Source: Ensifer adhaerens (GTDB taxonomy: Bacteria; Pseudomonadota; Alphaproteobacteria; Rhizobiales; Rhizobiaceae). Taken from it: a stretch of DNA of 64,000 nucleotides. Below the pieces are notes generated by a model. It searched no databases. It was given only the letters and a program-made list of their open reading frames with translations, and was not told the DNA's origin. This document shows, one piece after another, positions 35,889 through 45,536 of the stretch. Location: positions 1 to 64,000 of the forward strand of contig NZ_LGAP01000034.1 of assembly GCF_001270265.1 (NCBI RefSeq), given 5' to 3'. The position numbers and the translations under genes were made by a program. Every line of letters begins with the position of its first letter. Positions within the stretch are counted from its first letter, which is position 1.

Positions 35889-36908
35889 ATGCCCGGTGCA
35901 AGTGACAACAGCTTTTCCTTTCCGATCCTGATCGGCGATATCGGCGGCACCAATGCCCGCTTCGCCCTGCTGCTCGATGCCTTTGCCGAGCCGAAGCAGT
36001 TGCCGCCGATCAAGACAGGCGATTTCGAGACGATCGAGGAAGCGATGCAGAAGAGCATCCTCGACAAGACGTCTGTCCAGCCGCGCTCGGCAATCCTCGC
36101 CGTCGCCGGCCCGATCAGGGGCGACGAGATTCCGCTGACTAACGCCGGCTGGGTGATTCGCCCGAAGGACATGCTTTCCAGCCTTGGGCTGGAAGACGTC
36201 CTCATCATCAACGATTTCGAAGCGCAGGCGCTGGCCGTCGCCGCCCCCGCGGCCGAAGATCTGGTCCAGATCGGCGGCGGCAGCATTCGCCCGCTGACCT
36301 CGCGCGTCGTTCTTGGTCCGGGCACCGGGCTCGGCGTTGGCGGCCTGGTCTTTGCGCAGCACACCTGGTTTCCGGTGCCCGGTGAAGGCGGTCATGTCGA
36401 TATCGGTCCACGCACCGAGCGCGATTACCAGATCTGGCCGTTCCTGGAGCCGATCGAGGGGCGCATGGCCGGCGAGCAGATCCTCTGTGGCCGCGGCATC
36501 ATGAACCTCTATCGCGCCGTTTGCGCCGCCAATGGCGAGGAATCGATCCTGAACGACCCGGCCGAGGTCACCACAAGCGCGCTTGCCGGCAACAATTCCG
36601 CTGCCGTCGAGACCATATCGCTGTTCTCGACCTATCTTGGTCGCGTGGCCGGCGACATGGCGCTGATTTTCATGGCGCGCGGCGGCGTGTTCCTGGCCGG
36701 AGGCATTTCGCAGAAGATCCTGCCTGCACTGCTGAAGCCGGAGTTCCGGGCCGCCTTCGAAGACAAGGCGCCGCATTCGGCGCTGATGAAGACCATCCCG
36801 ACCTTTGCGGTCATCCACCCGATGGCGGCGCTCTCCGGTTTGGCGGCTTTCGCGCGCACGCCGAGAGACTTCGGTGTTGCAACGGAAGGACGCCGGTGGA
36901 GAAGCTGA
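35889..36908 (+). CDS. glk: Glucokinase
   Basis: 339 residues, bacterial glucokinase (ROK-independent Glk family). ATP-binding [12 protein letters not shown] (~14-25), the sugar-binding NDFEAQA (~106-112), and [11 protein letters not shown] (~142-152). ATG 35889 is chosen (MPGASDNSF) with AGGA about ten bases upstream; ATG 35877 adds four residues and touches that sequence. It sits with mgsA and gpmA near other sugar-phosphate genes. Confidence 0.93.
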   Translation: MPGASDNSFSFPILIGDIGGTNARFALLLDAFAEPKQLPPIKTGDFETIEEAMQKSILDKTSVQPRSAILAVAGPIRGDEIPLTNAGWVIRPKDMLSSLGLEDVLIINDFEAQALAVAAPAAEDLVQIGGGSIRPLTSRVVLGPGTGLGVGGLVFAQHTWFPVPGEGGHVDIGPRTERDYQIWPFLEPIEGRMAGEQILCGRGIMNLYRAVCAANGEESILNDPAEVTTSALAGNNSAAVETISLFSTYLGRVAGDMALIFMARGGVFLAGGISQKILPALLKPEFRAAFEDKAPHSALMKTIPTFAVIHPMAALSGLAAFARTPRDFGVATEGRRWRS

Positions 36909-36973
36909 AGGCGTCCGATCGCGCAAAGACTCGCCAAAGCCGCATCAAACCACTATAGAGCCCGGGAAAGGTA

Positions 36974-38821
36974 GTGTCGGCGTCGGCCTACCATGCAGGC
37001 TCAGGGAAGACGGGCTTTTTGAGCGCTAAAGATAAAAAACAGCACAGTGTCGATTCCGACACCATCAGCGGAATCCTGAAGCGGGTCATTGCAGAAAACG
37101 GCCGTGACCACATCCGTGGTTATCTCTTTGCCATTGCCTGCCTGGCTGTCGTCGCCGCGACCACCGGCTTTACCGCCTCGATCATGGAAACCGTGATCAA
37201 TGAGGCCTTTGCCAACAAGAATGCGGGTATCGTGCTGCTGGTCTGCGGCTCGATCTTTGGCGCGTTCGTGCTGCGCGGCTTTGCCACCTATGGCCAGGCC
37301 GTCGCCCTGTCGAAGATCGGCAATAACATCGTCGCACGCTACCAGAAGCGGCTTTACGCGCATCTGATGGCGCTCAGCGTCGGCTACTTCAGCGAGACGC
37401 GGTCGGCGCAGCTTGCAGCCCAGATCAGCCAGAACGTCAGCGGTATCCGCGACGTGCTCAATCTGACGGTCACCTCGATTGCCCGCGATCTGTTGACCCT
37501 GATCGGTCTGATCGGCGTGATGTTCGTCAAGGACTGGCTGCTGTCGATCATTGTTTTCGTGACCGCGCCGCCTTTGCTTTTGGGCCTGCGGTATGTTTCC
37601 AGGCGGCTGCGCTCGGCAACGCGCGAAGCCATCGATGTGAACAGCCGTGTCCTTGGCGCCATGCAGGAGACGATCCAGGGTATTTCCATCGTCAAGGCCT
37701 TCACGATGGAAGGTGAGCTGCGCGGCAAGGTCGAGGCAATCATCGACCGGGCCGAAAATCGTGCCAACCGGATTGCTCGCCTGAGCGAACGCACGGCGCC
37801 GATGACCGAGACCTTTGCGGGCCTGGCCATCTCCAGCGTGCTTGCCTATTCCGCATTCCGCGCAATCTACAACGATGTTCCGCCAGGTGCCTTCTTCGCT
37901 TTCGTCGTCGCCCTTTTGATGGCCTATGACCCGGCGCGACGGCTGGCCCGCCTGCAGGTGTCTCTGGAGCGCGCTGCGGTTAATGCCCGCATGGTCTACG
38001 AGATCCTCGATACCGTTCCGCATCAGCGCGACAAGCCGGATGCAAAGCAGCTCACCTTTAACGGTGCAGCCGTCGAGCTGCGCGATGTGCGTTTCCGCTA
38101 CGCCAATGGCGATGAGATCTTGAAGGGCGTCAGCTTTGTCGCCGAGGGCGGCAAGACGACAGCGCTTGTCGGCCCGTCCGGCGCTGGAAAGTCCACCGTC
38201 ATCAGCCTCGTTCCCCGCTTCTACGATCCAGCTTCCGGCCAGATTTTGATCGATGGGCAGGACATAGCCAACGTCACCAAACAGTCGTTGCGCAATGGCA
38301 TCGCCTACGTCTCACAGCAGCCGTACCTTTTCGAAGGCTCGATCCGCGACAACATCCGTTATGGCCGACCGGACGCGACGGACGCGGAAATCGAGGACGC
38401 TGCCCGCCTGGCCTATGCGCATGATTTCATTCTCGCCCAGCCGCAGGGTTATGACACCGCGGTCGGCGAAAACGGGGTCACGATGTCCGGCGGCCAGAGG
38501 CAGCGCCTGTCGATCGCTCGCGCGCTCGTGCGCAATGCACCGATCCTGCTGCTCGACGAGGCGACCTCTGCGCTCGACACCGAGTCCGAGGCCGCGGTGC
38601 AGAAGGCGCTCGACGAGGCGATGCATGGACGCACGGTGATCGTCATCGCCCACCGGCTTTCGACGGTCGTCAATGCCGACAAGATCATCGTCATGAAGGA
38701 TGGTCTCGTCGTCGAGGAGGGCACGCACGAGGATCTTGCACGCCGTCAGGACGGTCTCTACGCTCGCCTGCACAATCTCCAGGGCAAGGCCCCCGAGGCG
38801 TCGGTCGACGCCGAAATCTAA
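36974..38821 (+). CDS. ABC exporter, fused membrane and ATPase domains (MsbA-like)
   Basis: 615 residues. Six-helix exporter domain (about 45-335), then an ATPase domain with Walker A VGPSGAGKSTV (~398-408), signature MSGGQRQRLS (~504-513) and Walker B ILLLDEATSALD (~525-536). It works as a homodimer to export a lipid, glycan or drug; substrate unknown. The start is a GTG at 36974, with GAAAGG just before it, so spacing is tight and a start further in (before SAKDKKQ) is possible. Confidence 0.88.
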   Translation: MSASAYHAGSGKTGFLSAKDKKQHSVDSDTISGILKRVIAENGRDHIRGYLFAIACLAVVAATTGFTASIMETVINEAFANKNAGIVLLVCGSIFGAFVLRGFATYGQAVALSKIGNNIVARYQKRLYAHLMALSVGYFSETRSAQLAAQISQNVSGIRDVLNLTVTSIARDLLTLIGLIGVMFVKDWLLSIIVFVTAPPLLLGLRYVSRRLRSATREAIDVNSRVLGAMQETIQGISIVKAFTMEGELRGKVEAIIDRAENRANRIARLSERTAPMTETFAGLAISSVLAYSAFRAIYNDVPPGAFFAFVVALLMAYDPARRLARLQVSLERAAVNARMVYEILDTVPHQRDKPDAKQLTFNGAAVELRDVRFRYANGDEILKGVSFVAEGGKTTALVGPSGAGKSTVISLVPRFYDPASGQILIDGQDIANVTKQSLRNGIAYVSQQPYLFEGSIRDNIRYGRPDATDAEIEDAARLAYAHDFILAQPQGYDTAVGENGVTMSGGQRQRLSIARALVRNAPILLLDEATSALDTESEAAVQKALDEAMHGRTVIVIAHRLSTVVNADKIIVMKDGLVVEEGTHEDLARRQDGLYARLHNLQGKAPEASVDAEI

Positions 38822-38845
38822 CATGAACAGGAAGGAAAATCGCCG

Positions 38846-39664
38846 ATGAGCACAACGGACATGAAGCTTGTGGTCGTCGGCGCGGCCGGCCGCATGGGCC
38901 AGACGTTGATCCGCATGGTTCATGGCATGGACGGCGTCCGCCTGCATGCGGCGATCGAACGTCCAGGCTCCCCCTTCATCGGCCGTGATGCGGGCGAGCT
39001 GGCCGGGCTCGGACCGATCGGCATCGTGGTCAGCGACAAGCCGCTCGAAGCCTTTGTCGAAGCCGAAGGCGTGCTCGATTTCACCTCGCCAGCCGGCTCC
39101 GTCGAATTTGCCGGCCTTGCGGCCCAGGCGCGCATCGTGCATGTCATCGGCACGACCGGTTGCTCGGCAGACGACGACGCGAAAATCCGCGCGGCCGCAC
39201 GCCACGCCCGCGTCGTCAAGTCGGGCAATATGAGCCTCGGCGTCAATCTTCTCGGCGTCCTGACAGAGAAGGCGGCGCGTGCCCTCGGCCCTGCCGCATG
39301 GGACATCGAAATCCTCGAAATGCACCATAAGCACAAGGTGGACGCCCCTTCCGGCACGGCACTCCTCCTCGGCGAAGCGGCGGCGAAGGGCCGCAGCATC
39401 GCTCTGTCGGAAAATTCGGTGCGCGTCCGCGACGGCCACACCGGCGCCCGCCCGCAGGGCACGATCGGTTTTGCGACGCTGCGCGGCGGCTCGGTGATCG
39501 GCGAACATTCGGTCATTCTCGCCGGCGAAGGGGAGCAGGTAACGCTTTCCCACAGCGCCACCGACCGCTCCATCTTCGCGCGCGGTGCCATCACCGCAGC
39601 GCTCTGGGCGCGCGACCAGAAACCCGGTTTCTACTCCATGCTCGATGTTCTCGGGCTCAACTGA
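38846..39664 (+). CDS. dapB: 4-hydroxy-tetrahydrodipicolinate reductase
   Basis: 272 residues; lysine and diaminopimelate synthesis. NAD(P)-binding [15 protein letters not shown] (~9-23), catalytic region [19 protein letters not shown] (~154-172). AGGAAGG precedes the ATG. gpmA follows 31 bases after the stop. Confidence 0.96.
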   Translation: MSTTDMKLVVVGAAGRMGQTLIRMVHGMDGVRLHAAIERPGSPFIGRDAGELAGLGPIGIVVSDKPLEAFVEAEGVLDFTSPAGSVEFAGLAAQARIVHVIGTTGCSADDDAKIRAAARHARVVKSGNMSLGVNLLGVLTEKAARALGPAAWDIEILEMHHKHKVDAPSGTALLLGEAAAKGRSIALSENSVRVRDGHTGARPQGTIGFATLRGGSVIGEHSVILAGEGEQVTLSHSATDRSIFARGAITAALWARDQKPGFYSMLDVLGLN

Positions 39665-39695
39665 CACCATCTTTATCGTCTCAAGGGGAAATCAT

Positions 39696-40331
39696 ATGAG
39701 CGGCACCCTCGTCCTCGTCCGGCATGGCCAGAGCGACTGGAACCTGAAGAACCTGTTCACCGGCTGGCGTGATCCTGACCTGACCGCGCTTGGCGTCGAA
39801 GAGGCCAAGGCTGGTGGCAAGGCGCTCGCCGAATACGGCATCAAGTTCGACGTCGCCTTCACCTCGTCGCTGATCCGCGCCCAGCGCACCTGCCAGTTCG
39901 TGCTCGATGCCGTCGGCCAGTCGTCGCTGGAAACCATCCGCGATCAGGCGCTGAACGAGCGCGACTATGGCGACCTCTCCGGGCTCAACAAGGATGATGC
40001 CCGCGAGAAGTGGGGCGAAGAGCAGGTGCATGTCTGGCGCCGTTCCTACGACGTTCCGCCGCCGGGCGGCGAAAGCTTGCGCGACACCGGCGCCCGCGTA
40101 TGGCCCTACTACCTGACGGATATCCTGCCGCGTGTGCTTGCCGGCGAGAAGGTTCTCGTCGCCGCCCACGGCAACTCGCTGCGCTCGCTGGTCATGGTTC
40201 TCGACCGTTTGACCAAGGAAGAGATCCTGAAGCTCAACCTCGCGACCGGCGTGCCGATGGTCTACAAGCTCAACGCCAACTCGACAGTCGCTTCCAAGGA
40301 AGTGCTGGGCGATATGTCGGCCGCTCACTAA
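39696..40331 (+). CDS. gpmA: 2,3-bisphosphoglycerate-dependent phosphoglycerate mutase
   Basis: 211 residues, the short alphaproteobacterial form. Catalytic RHGQSDWN (~9-16), [16 protein letters not shown] (~86-101) and AAHGNSLR (~150-157). ATG 39696 follows AAGGGGAA. It interconverts 3- and 2-phosphoglycerate. Ended by the terminator at 40353. Confidence 0.95.
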   Translation: MSGTLVLVRHGQSDWNLKNLFTGWRDPDLTALGVEEAKAGGKALAEYGIKFDVAFTSSLIRAQRTCQFVLDAVGQSSLETIRDQALNERDYGDLSGLNKDDAREKWGEEQVHVWRRSYDVPPPGGESLRDTGARVWPYYLTDILPRVLAGEKVLVAAHGNSLRSLVMVLDRLTKEEILKLNLATGVPMVYKLNANSTVASKEVLGDMSAAH

Positions 40332-40352
40332 GCCGAGCCTGCATCAATAAGC

Positions 40353-40377
40353 AAAAGGGGCGTCTGGCGCCCCTTTT
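40353..40377. terminator. Bidirectional terminator between gpmA and the ada-like gene
   Basis: AAAAGGGGCG-TCTGG-CGCCCCTTTT; the flanking A and T runs let it work on both strands of this convergent pair. Confidence 0.92.
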
Positions 40378-40382
40378 CGTTC

Positions 40383-41255
40383 TCAGGCCTTGCCGGCTTC
40401 CCAGCCGAGGATTGCGCGCTTGCGCGTCAGTCCCCAGTGATAACCGGTGAGATCACCGCTCTTGCCGAGCGCGCGGTGGCAGGGAACGACGAACGAGATC
40501 GGGTTGCTGCCGACCGCCGCCCCGACCGCGCGCGAGGCGGTTGGCTGGCCGATGTTGCCGGCGATGGTCGAATAGGTCGTGGCGCGGCCAAGCGGAATCT
40601 TCAACAGCGCCTGCCAGACGCGGATCTGAAAATCGGTGCCGATCAGGAAGATACGCAAGGGCTGGTCCGCGCACCAGCGTTCCGGATCGAAAATGCGGGC
40701 CGCATATTGCGCCGTCGCCGCGCTGTCCTCGACATAGCTGGCGTTCGGCCAGCGATGCGCCATGTCCTCGAAGCTTTCCTGCTCGCCGCCGCTATCGGCA
40801 AAGGCAAGGCCTGCCAGGCCACGGTCGGTAATCATCACCAGCGCCGTGCCGAAGGGGGAGGGATGGTAGCCGTAGCGGATGGTAAGGCCCGCACCGCGCG
40901 CCTTCCATTCGCCCGGCGACATCGCCTCATGGGTGACGAAGAGGTCGTGCAGCCGGCTCGGGCCGGAAAGCCCGACCTCGATGCTGGTCTCCAGCAGCGG
41001 CATGTCTTCCTGGCGCAAGAGCCGCTTGGCATGGTCGAGAGTGACTGCCTGCAGGAAGGCCTTCGGAGACAGCCCGGCCCAGCGGGTAAAGACCTTCTGC
41101 AATTGCGTCGGTGATTGTTTCAGCCGCTGGGCGATCGCTTCGAGCGAAGGCTGCTCGCGATACTCTTCGGTGAGCATTTCGATCACGCTTCTCACCGTGT
41201 CATAATCGGTGCCTTTCGGCGTGATGTCGGTGGGTAGGGTTGTCGCTATGTTCAT
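40383..41255 (-). CDS. AraC-domain methylated-DNA-protein cysteine methyltransferase (Ada/Ogt-like)
   Basis: 290 residues. An AraC-type HTH half (about 20-115: LEAIAQRLKQSPTQLQKVF), followed by an O6-alkylguanine-DNA alkyltransferase half with active site FVVPCHRALGK (~255-265) and DNA-binding VWQALLKIPLGRATTYSTIA (~213-232). The N-terminal zinc domain of E. coli Ada, whose Cys accepts methyl from phosphotriesters and switches Ada on, is absent. It should repair O6-methylguanine; what turns it on as a regulator is unclear. Confidence 0.9.
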   Translation of the reverse strand: MNIATTLPTDITPKGTDYDTVRSVIEMLTEEYREQPSLEAIAQRLKQSPTQLQKVFTRWAGLSPKAFLQAVTLDHAKRLLRQEDMPLLETSIEVGLSGPSRLHDLFVTHEAMSPGEWKARGAGLTIRYGYHPSPFGTALVMITDRGLAGLAFADSGGEQESFEDMAHRWPNASYVEDSAATAQYAARIFDPERWCADQPLRIFLIGTDFQIRVWQALLKIPLGRATTYSTIAGNIGQPTASRAVGAAVGSNPISFVVPCHRALGKSGDLTGYHWGLTRKRAILGWEAGKA

Positions 41256-41328
41256 CGGTCATCTCCTGTCATGACACAGGTAATCATGCCGCCAGTGTCG
41301 TTGCCACCCGAAACTTGATTGGCCCGCG

Positions 41329-41826
41329 TCAGCGGCGGCGCACCGTGGCAAGTGCCCCGGAAAACGCGGTGGCGAAGGTTTCGCGATCGTCGCGATTGAG
41401 AAAGGAACCGACATCGGTCCGTTGGCCGCGGTCGCTGACGCTCATCGAGACGATGCCGATCTCCTGGTGCCGGGCGATGTTGAAGCGCGCCCAGAACGGA
41501 TTGAAGCGATGTTCGATCATCCGGCCCGACGGTGTGAACTTGCGCACCGACACGTCGGTTCGCGAAACGCGCACTTCTTCGCGGCTGCGCGCCGAGCGGT
41601 AGTTCAGCCAGAAAGCGCCGAACAGCAGGGCGAAGTCCAGTCCGAAGAAGAACACGATCGGCCAGGCACCGATCACCATGAACACGATGGCATGGACCAG
41701 GCTGAGCAGCCCGGCGATCAGGAAAAAGACCTTGAATCCCCTAAGGCCCAGGGAGCGATAGGGGGTCAGTTCGGCGCTGAACACCGGCTCTTCGCCGCCA
41801 AGCGTCTCATCGTTGCCATTCGTCAT
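41329..41826 (-). CDS. DUF2244 family membrane protein
   Basis: 165 residues (167 from ATG 41832). Two membrane helices (about 32-50 and 56-73), preceded by LTPYRSLGLRGF and followed by a soluble domain with WARFNIARHQEIGIVSMSVS. The function of the family is not known. The gene faces nth head to head with only 16-22 bases between their starts, a conserved-looking pair in Rhizobiaceae as far as I recall. Confidence 0.85.
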   Translation of the reverse strand: MTNGNDETLGGEEPVFSAELTPYRSLGLRGFKVFFLIAGLLSLVHAIVFMVIGAWPIVFFFGLDFALLFGAFWLNYRSARSREEVRVSRTDVSVRKFTPSGRMIEHRFNPFWARFNIARHQEIGIVSMSVSDRGQRTDVGSFLNRDDRETFATAFSGALATVRRR

Positions 41827-41848
41827 GACCATTGACTATAGATGCATC

Positions 41849-42622
41849 ATGAAAAACTTGAAGCCGAAATTGCCGAACAAGCCCGCGAAAACGACGTCGG
41901 CGGCAGGTCGCCGCACCCCGCGAACATCAGGCGTCTACAGCCGCGACGACATCGCCGAGATCTTCCGGCGTTTCTCGATCCAGCGGCCGGAGCCGAAGGG
42001 GGAACTGGAGCACGTCAATCCCTTCACTCTGGTGGTTGCCGTGGCCCTGTCGGCGCAGGCGACCGACGCCGGCGTCAACCGGGCGACCCGGGCGCTTTTC
42101 GCCGTCGCCGACACCCCGGAAAAGATGTTGGCGCTCGGGGAGGAGAAGGTGCGCGACTACATCAAGACCATCGGCCTCTTCCGCAACAAGGCCAAGAACG
42201 TCATCGCGCTCTGCGAGAAGCTGATCACCGATTTCGGCGGCGAGGTGCCGCGCACGCGGGAGGAGCTGATAACGCTGCCGGGTGTCGGGCGAAAGACCGC
42301 CAATGTCGTGCTGTCCATGGCCTTCGGCCAGGCGACGATCGCCGTCGACACACACATCTTCCGCATCGCCAACCGGCTCTGTCTGGCACCGGGCAAGACC
42401 ACGGATGAGGTTGAGGCGAAGCTCGCGCGCATCATCCCCGACGAATATCTCTACCACGCGCATCACTGGCTGATTCTGCATGGCCGCTATTGCTGCAAGG
42501 CGCGCAAGCCGGAATGCGAGCGCTGCGTCATTGCCGACATCTGCAAGGCCCCGGAAAAGACCTGCGATATCCCGGCACCGCTGGTCGAATTGCCGCAGCA
42601 GGTTCTTCCGGTCGCCGGCTGA
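41849..42622 (+). CDS. nth: Endonuclease III
   Basis: 257 residues. DNA glycosylase/AP lyase for oxidised pyrimidines. Helix-hairpin-helix LPGVGRKTANVVLSMAFG with the catalytic Lys, catalytic Asp in VDTHIFRIANRL (~168-179), and a 4Fe-4S cluster motif C-X6-C-X2-C-X5-C at about 219-235. The basic, Pro/Thr-rich 35-residue N-terminus is longer than in E. coli. ATG 41849 is used because the upstream ATG at 41813 lies inside the opposing gene. Confidence 0.95.
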   Translation: MKNLKPKLPNKPAKTTSAAGRRTPRTSGVYSRDDIAEIFRRFSIQRPEPKGELEHVNPFTLVVAVALSAQATDAGVNRATRALFAVADTPEKMLALGEEKVRDYIKTIGLFRNKAKNVIALCEKLITDFGGEVPRTREELITLPGVGRKTANVVLSMAFGQATIAVDTHIFRIANRLCLAPGKTTDEVEAKLARIIPDEYLYHAHHWLILHGRYCCKARKPECERCVIADICKAPEKTCDIPAPLVELPQQVLPVAG

Positions 42623-42671
42623 GGCGCGCGGCCCAAAAATCTGCGACGCGCGCGGCCGGACTGGGCTTGGG

Positions 42672-43265
42672 TCAGGCGGAGATCAATCGATCGATCAGGT
42701 GACCGATCGCTTCGACGTAGAGGTCCGTCGCAGCGCCTTCGGCTATCTCCAATGCGGCGCGATCGAAAGCCGCTGACAGCAGCGTCGCCGTTGCCGCCAA
42801 CGCGGCCTGATCATAGACCTTCGGCGCCATCGCCTCCGCCAGGCCGTCTTCCAGCGTTCTCTGGGCATTGGCCGCATCGATCGCGGCCATCGTTTGCGTG
42901 CCGAGCACGGCCGGACCGTCGAGAAGCAGGATGCGTATCCTCCCCGGCTCTGCCATCGCATCGAAATAGGCGCGTGCCCCGGTTATGAGCGCCTCGCGCG
43001 GCGTCAGGCTGTCGAGTGTCGCCTCTTCGATCCTCGCCGCCACCGCACCAGCCTCCCGCTCGGCGACGGCGCGAAACAGCGCCTTCTTGTCTTCGAAGTG
43101 GTGGTAGAGCGCGCCGCGCGTCATGCCGGCGGCAGCCACGATGTCCGGCGTCGACGTCTCCGCATATCCCCTCGCGACGAAAAGACCGTGAGCGGCGTCG
43201 AGGATCGCAGCACGCGTCGTGTCGGAGCGGTCACGATTGGACCGGCGAGAGGATTTCAATTGCAT
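42672..43265 (-). CDS. TetR family repressor
   Basis: 197 residues. HTH at about 12-60: TRAAILDAAHGLFVARGYAE and IVAAAGMTRGALYHHFEDKK. The C-terminal ligand domain is TetR_C-like. Its ATG (43265) lies in the first of two operator repeats, so it should repress itself and the divergent VOC gene. Ligand unknown. Confidence 0.92.
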   Translation of the reverse strand: MQLKSSRRSNRDRSDTTRAAILDAAHGLFVARGYAETSTPDIVAAAGMTRGALYHHFEDKKALFRAVAEREAGAVAARIEEATLDSLTPREALITGARAYFDAMAEPGRIRILLLDGPAVLGTQTMAAIDAANAQRTLEDGLAEAMAPKVYDQAALAATATLLSAAFDRAALEIAEGAATDLYVEAIGHLIDRLISA

Positions 43266-43311
43266 ACATTCAGCCTGTATGTTAATTGGAAAAATACATG
43301 CAGATTGTATG
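43263..43311. promoter_or_regulatory. Two tandem TetR-type operators
   Basis: CATACATTCAGCCTGTATG (43263-43281) and AATACATGCAGATTGTATG (43293-43311) share the inverted repeat ATACA-N7-TGTAT with CAG in the centre. Their start points are 30 bases apart, about three helical turns, so both would be bound from the same face. They fill most of the 70-base gap between the TetR and VOC genes. Confidence 0.85.
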
Positions 43312-43335
43312 ATAATGCGTCCGTGAGGGAAAGCC

Positions 43336-43764
43336 ATGAAATCGACGAGCTACTATCCAGTGATCATGACATCAGACGTTGCAGCAACAGCGGCATTCTA
43401 CATCGACAACTTTCGCTTCCAGGCGCTGTTCACCAGCGATTGGTACATGCATCTGCAGTCGACGGAATCCGAGACGGTGACGCTGGCCGTTCTCGATTAT
43501 CGCCATGAAACGATCCCGGAAGAGGGCCGGGCGCCGGTCAGTGGCCTGCTCCTCAACTTCGAGGTCGAGGATCCCGATGCGGTCTATGCCGATTGCCAGG
43601 CGGCCGGACTTCCGATCCTGAAGGCGATCTGCGACGAAGACTTCGGCCAGCGCCATTTCATCACCGCTGACCCCAATGGCGTGCTGATCGACGTCATCAA
43701 GCCGATCCCGCCGAGCGCCGAGTTCGCGGCCGCCTACGATGCAAGCGCCTTGCCGACGGAATGA
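43336..43764 (+). CDS. VOC (glyoxalase/bleomycin-resistance fold) protein
   Basis: 142 residues, vicinal-oxygen-chelate fold with two beta-alpha-beta-beta-beta modules: [20 protein letters not shown] at the start and [21 protein letters not shown] (~101-120) in the second. Metal-binding residues cannot be assigned with certainty. Probably a dioxygenase, lyase or drug-binding protein controlled by the divergent TetR gene. Confidence 0.85.
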   Translation: MKSTSYYPVIMTSDVAATAAFYIDNFRFQALFTSDWYMHLQSTESETVTLAVLDYRHETIPEEGRAPVSGLLLNFEVEDPDAVYADCQAAGLPILKAICDEDFGQRHFITADPNGVLIDVIKPIPPSAEFAAAYDASALPTE

Positions 43765-43849
43765 TCGCAGCTACGCGTGTTTTGTCTTCCAAATGGCTGG
43801 AAAACCGCTATTAACGAACACCGGCCATTAGGGAAACTGGACGGAGTTC

Positions 43850-44842
43850 ATGACAAAATACGACGTGCTGACGATCGGCAATGCGATCGTGGATATCATT
43901 GCGCGCTGCGATGACGGCTTTCTGAGCGAAAACGGCATCATCAAGGGCGCGATGAACCTCATCGATGCCGACCGTGCGGAGCTGTTGTACTCGCGCATGG
44001 GGCCCGCGGTGGAAGCCTCCGGCGGTAGTGCCGGCAATACCGCGGCCGGCGTCGCCAGCCTTGGCGGTCGCGCCGCCTATTTCGGCAAGACGACCAACGA
44101 CCAGCTCGGCGAGATCTTTGCGCACGACATTCGCGCCCAGGGCGTCTATTTCCAGACCAGGCCGCTCGAAACCGTGCCGCCGACCGCGCGCTCGATGATC
44201 TTCGTGACCGAGGACGGCGAGCGCTCGATGAACACCTATCTCGGCGCCTGCGTCGAGCTTGGCCCGGAGGATGTGGAAGCCGACGTCGTCGCCCAGTCCA
44301 AGGTCACCTATTTCGAAGGCTACCTCTGGGATCCGCCGCGCGCTAAGGATGCGATCCGCGAAGCCGCCAAGATCGCCCATGAAAACGGTCGCGAAACCGC
44401 AATGACGCTGTCGGACAGTTTTTGCGTTCACCGCTACCGTGACGAATTTCTGGAACTGATGCGCTCCGGCACCGTCGACATCGTCTTTGCCAACAAACAG
44501 GAAGCGCTTGCGCTCTACGAGACTGAGGACTTCGATCTGGCGCTGGAAAAGCTGTCGAAGGACTGCAAGCTTGCAGCCGTCACCTTGAGTGAAGAAGGCT
44601 CCGTCGTCGTACGCGGCACAGAACGCGTCCGCGTCGGCGCGACGCCGCTCGCGCAGGTGGTCGACACCACCGGGGCTGGCGATCTCTACGCCGCCGGTTT
44701 TCTCTACGGATATACGACCGGGCGTTCGCTCGAAGATTGCAGCAAGCTTGGCAATCTTGCAGCCGGTATCGTCATTGGCCAGATCGGCCCGCGGCCGATG
44801 GTCTCGCTTGCCGGTGCCGCCAGGCAGGCCGAGCTCGCCTGA
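43850..44842 (+). CDS. PfkB-family sugar kinase, probably adenosine kinase
   Basis: 330 residues, ribokinase/PfkB fold. Substrate motif GGSAGNTAAGVASLGG (~58-73) and the ATP/catalytic motif DTTGAGDLYAAGFLYGY (~266-282) with the catalytic Asp in GAGD. The N-terminus (KYDVLTIGNAIVDIIA) resembles bacterial and eukaryotic adenosine kinases. It would phosphorylate adenosine to AMP, complementing the salvage block at 2.4-12 kb. Confidence 0.88.
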   Translation: MTKYDVLTIGNAIVDIIARCDDGFLSENGIIKGAMNLIDADRAELLYSRMGPAVEASGGSAGNTAAGVASLGGRAAYFGKTTNDQLGEIFAHDIRAQGVYFQTRPLETVPPTARSMIFVTEDGERSMNTYLGACVELGPEDVEADVVAQSKVTYFEGYLWDPPRAKDAIREAAKIAHENGRETAMTLSDSFCVHRYRDEFLELMRSGTVDIVFANKQEALALYETEDFDLALEKLSKDCKLAAVTLSEEGSVVVRGTERVRVGATPLAQVVDTTGAGDLYAAGFLYGYTTGRSLEDCSKLGNLAAGIVIGQIGPRPMVSLAGAARQAELA

Positions 44843-44848
44843 GGCGAG

Positions 44849-44951
44849 CTACAGCGCCGCGCGTCAAATATGACGCGCTAAGGACGCTGCAGCACTTTAG
44901 ACTTACTGCATAATGCCTTAAATCGAATTCGATTTAAGGCATTATGCAGTA
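44849..44951. repeat. Rhizobial palindromic intergenic element, copy A
   Basis: Starts CTACAGCGCCGCGCGTC and ends ATGCAGTAA. First hairpin GCGCGTC...GACGCGC, then CTTAAATCGAATTCGATTTAAG in the centre of a long palindrome running TACTGCATAATGCC...GGCATTATGCAGTA. Lies between the convergent adenosine kinase and SH3 genes. Same family as copies B (49142) and C (56146). Confidence 0.88.
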
Positions 44952-44984
44952 ACCTTTTCATTTATGTCAGAGCGGGCGTGGCCT

Positions 44985-45536
44985 TCATTTAAAGGCTTCG
45001 CCCGGATAGGCGCCCCAGATCTCGCTCTGGACGATCCAGCCTTCGACACCCTGGGTCTCGATGTGGCACCAGTCGCCGTTGCATTCACCGACGTGGATGA
45101 CGACGCCGGGCTCCATGCGGGCAACGATCGCCGCCGTGCTCTGCGGTTCGCGGCGCAGATTGACGAACACGCCTTCGCCCTTGCCGCGCATCCATGGCGC
45201 GGTCACGGCGGTGCGGTCGCCCGACAGAAGCGCCTGGTTCACCCAGCCTTCTGTGCCGTCCGCATCGCGGATGCGGCGCCAGTTATCGTATTCCTGGATG
45301 ATCTCCACCGGCACGCCGGGCCTGAGGTAACGGAACGCCACCGCATAGTCGACACTCGGGCCGATGCGCAGGTTGACGCTCTTGGCCTTCAGGCTGACGA
45401 ATCGCGGCAGCGGCAATCCGCTGGCCCCTTTTGCGGCCTGGGCATGGGCGCCCGAAGCCGTAATGACCGCGCCGATTAAGGCGGCGATCAACGCTGACGA
45501 GAGTTTGGAAATGACGTGACGCATGACGAAGCTCAT
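44985..45536 (-). CDS. Exported protein with two bacterial SH3 domains
   Basis: 183 residues. Signal peptide (about 5-33, ends SGAHAQ). Two SH3_4-type repeats: KSVNLRIGPSVDYAVAFRYL (~52-71) and VFVNLRREPQSTAAIVARM (~123-141), each closing with a GWV motif (EGWVNQAL, EGWIVQSEIWGAYPGE). Likely binds cell wall or another envelope partner. ATG 45536 or 45524; both give a signal peptide. Confidence 0.85.
   Translation of the reverse strand: MSFVMRHVISKLSSALIAALIGAVITASGAHAQAAKGASGLPLPRFVSLKAKSVNLRIGPSVDYAVAFRYLRPGVPVEIIQEYDNWRRIRDADGTEGWVNQALLSGDRTAVTAPWMRGKGEGVFVNLRREPQSTAAIVARMEPGVVIHVGECNGDWCHIETQGVEGWIVQSEIWGAYPGEAFK

Noticed and set aside
35103-36926. 607-codon minus-strand frame
   Set aside because: Antisense to mepA, mgsA and glk.
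44849-44951. Insertion sequence remnant or attachment site
   Set aside because: No transposase, no target duplication, and two more copies of the same length show it to be an interspersed palindromic element.
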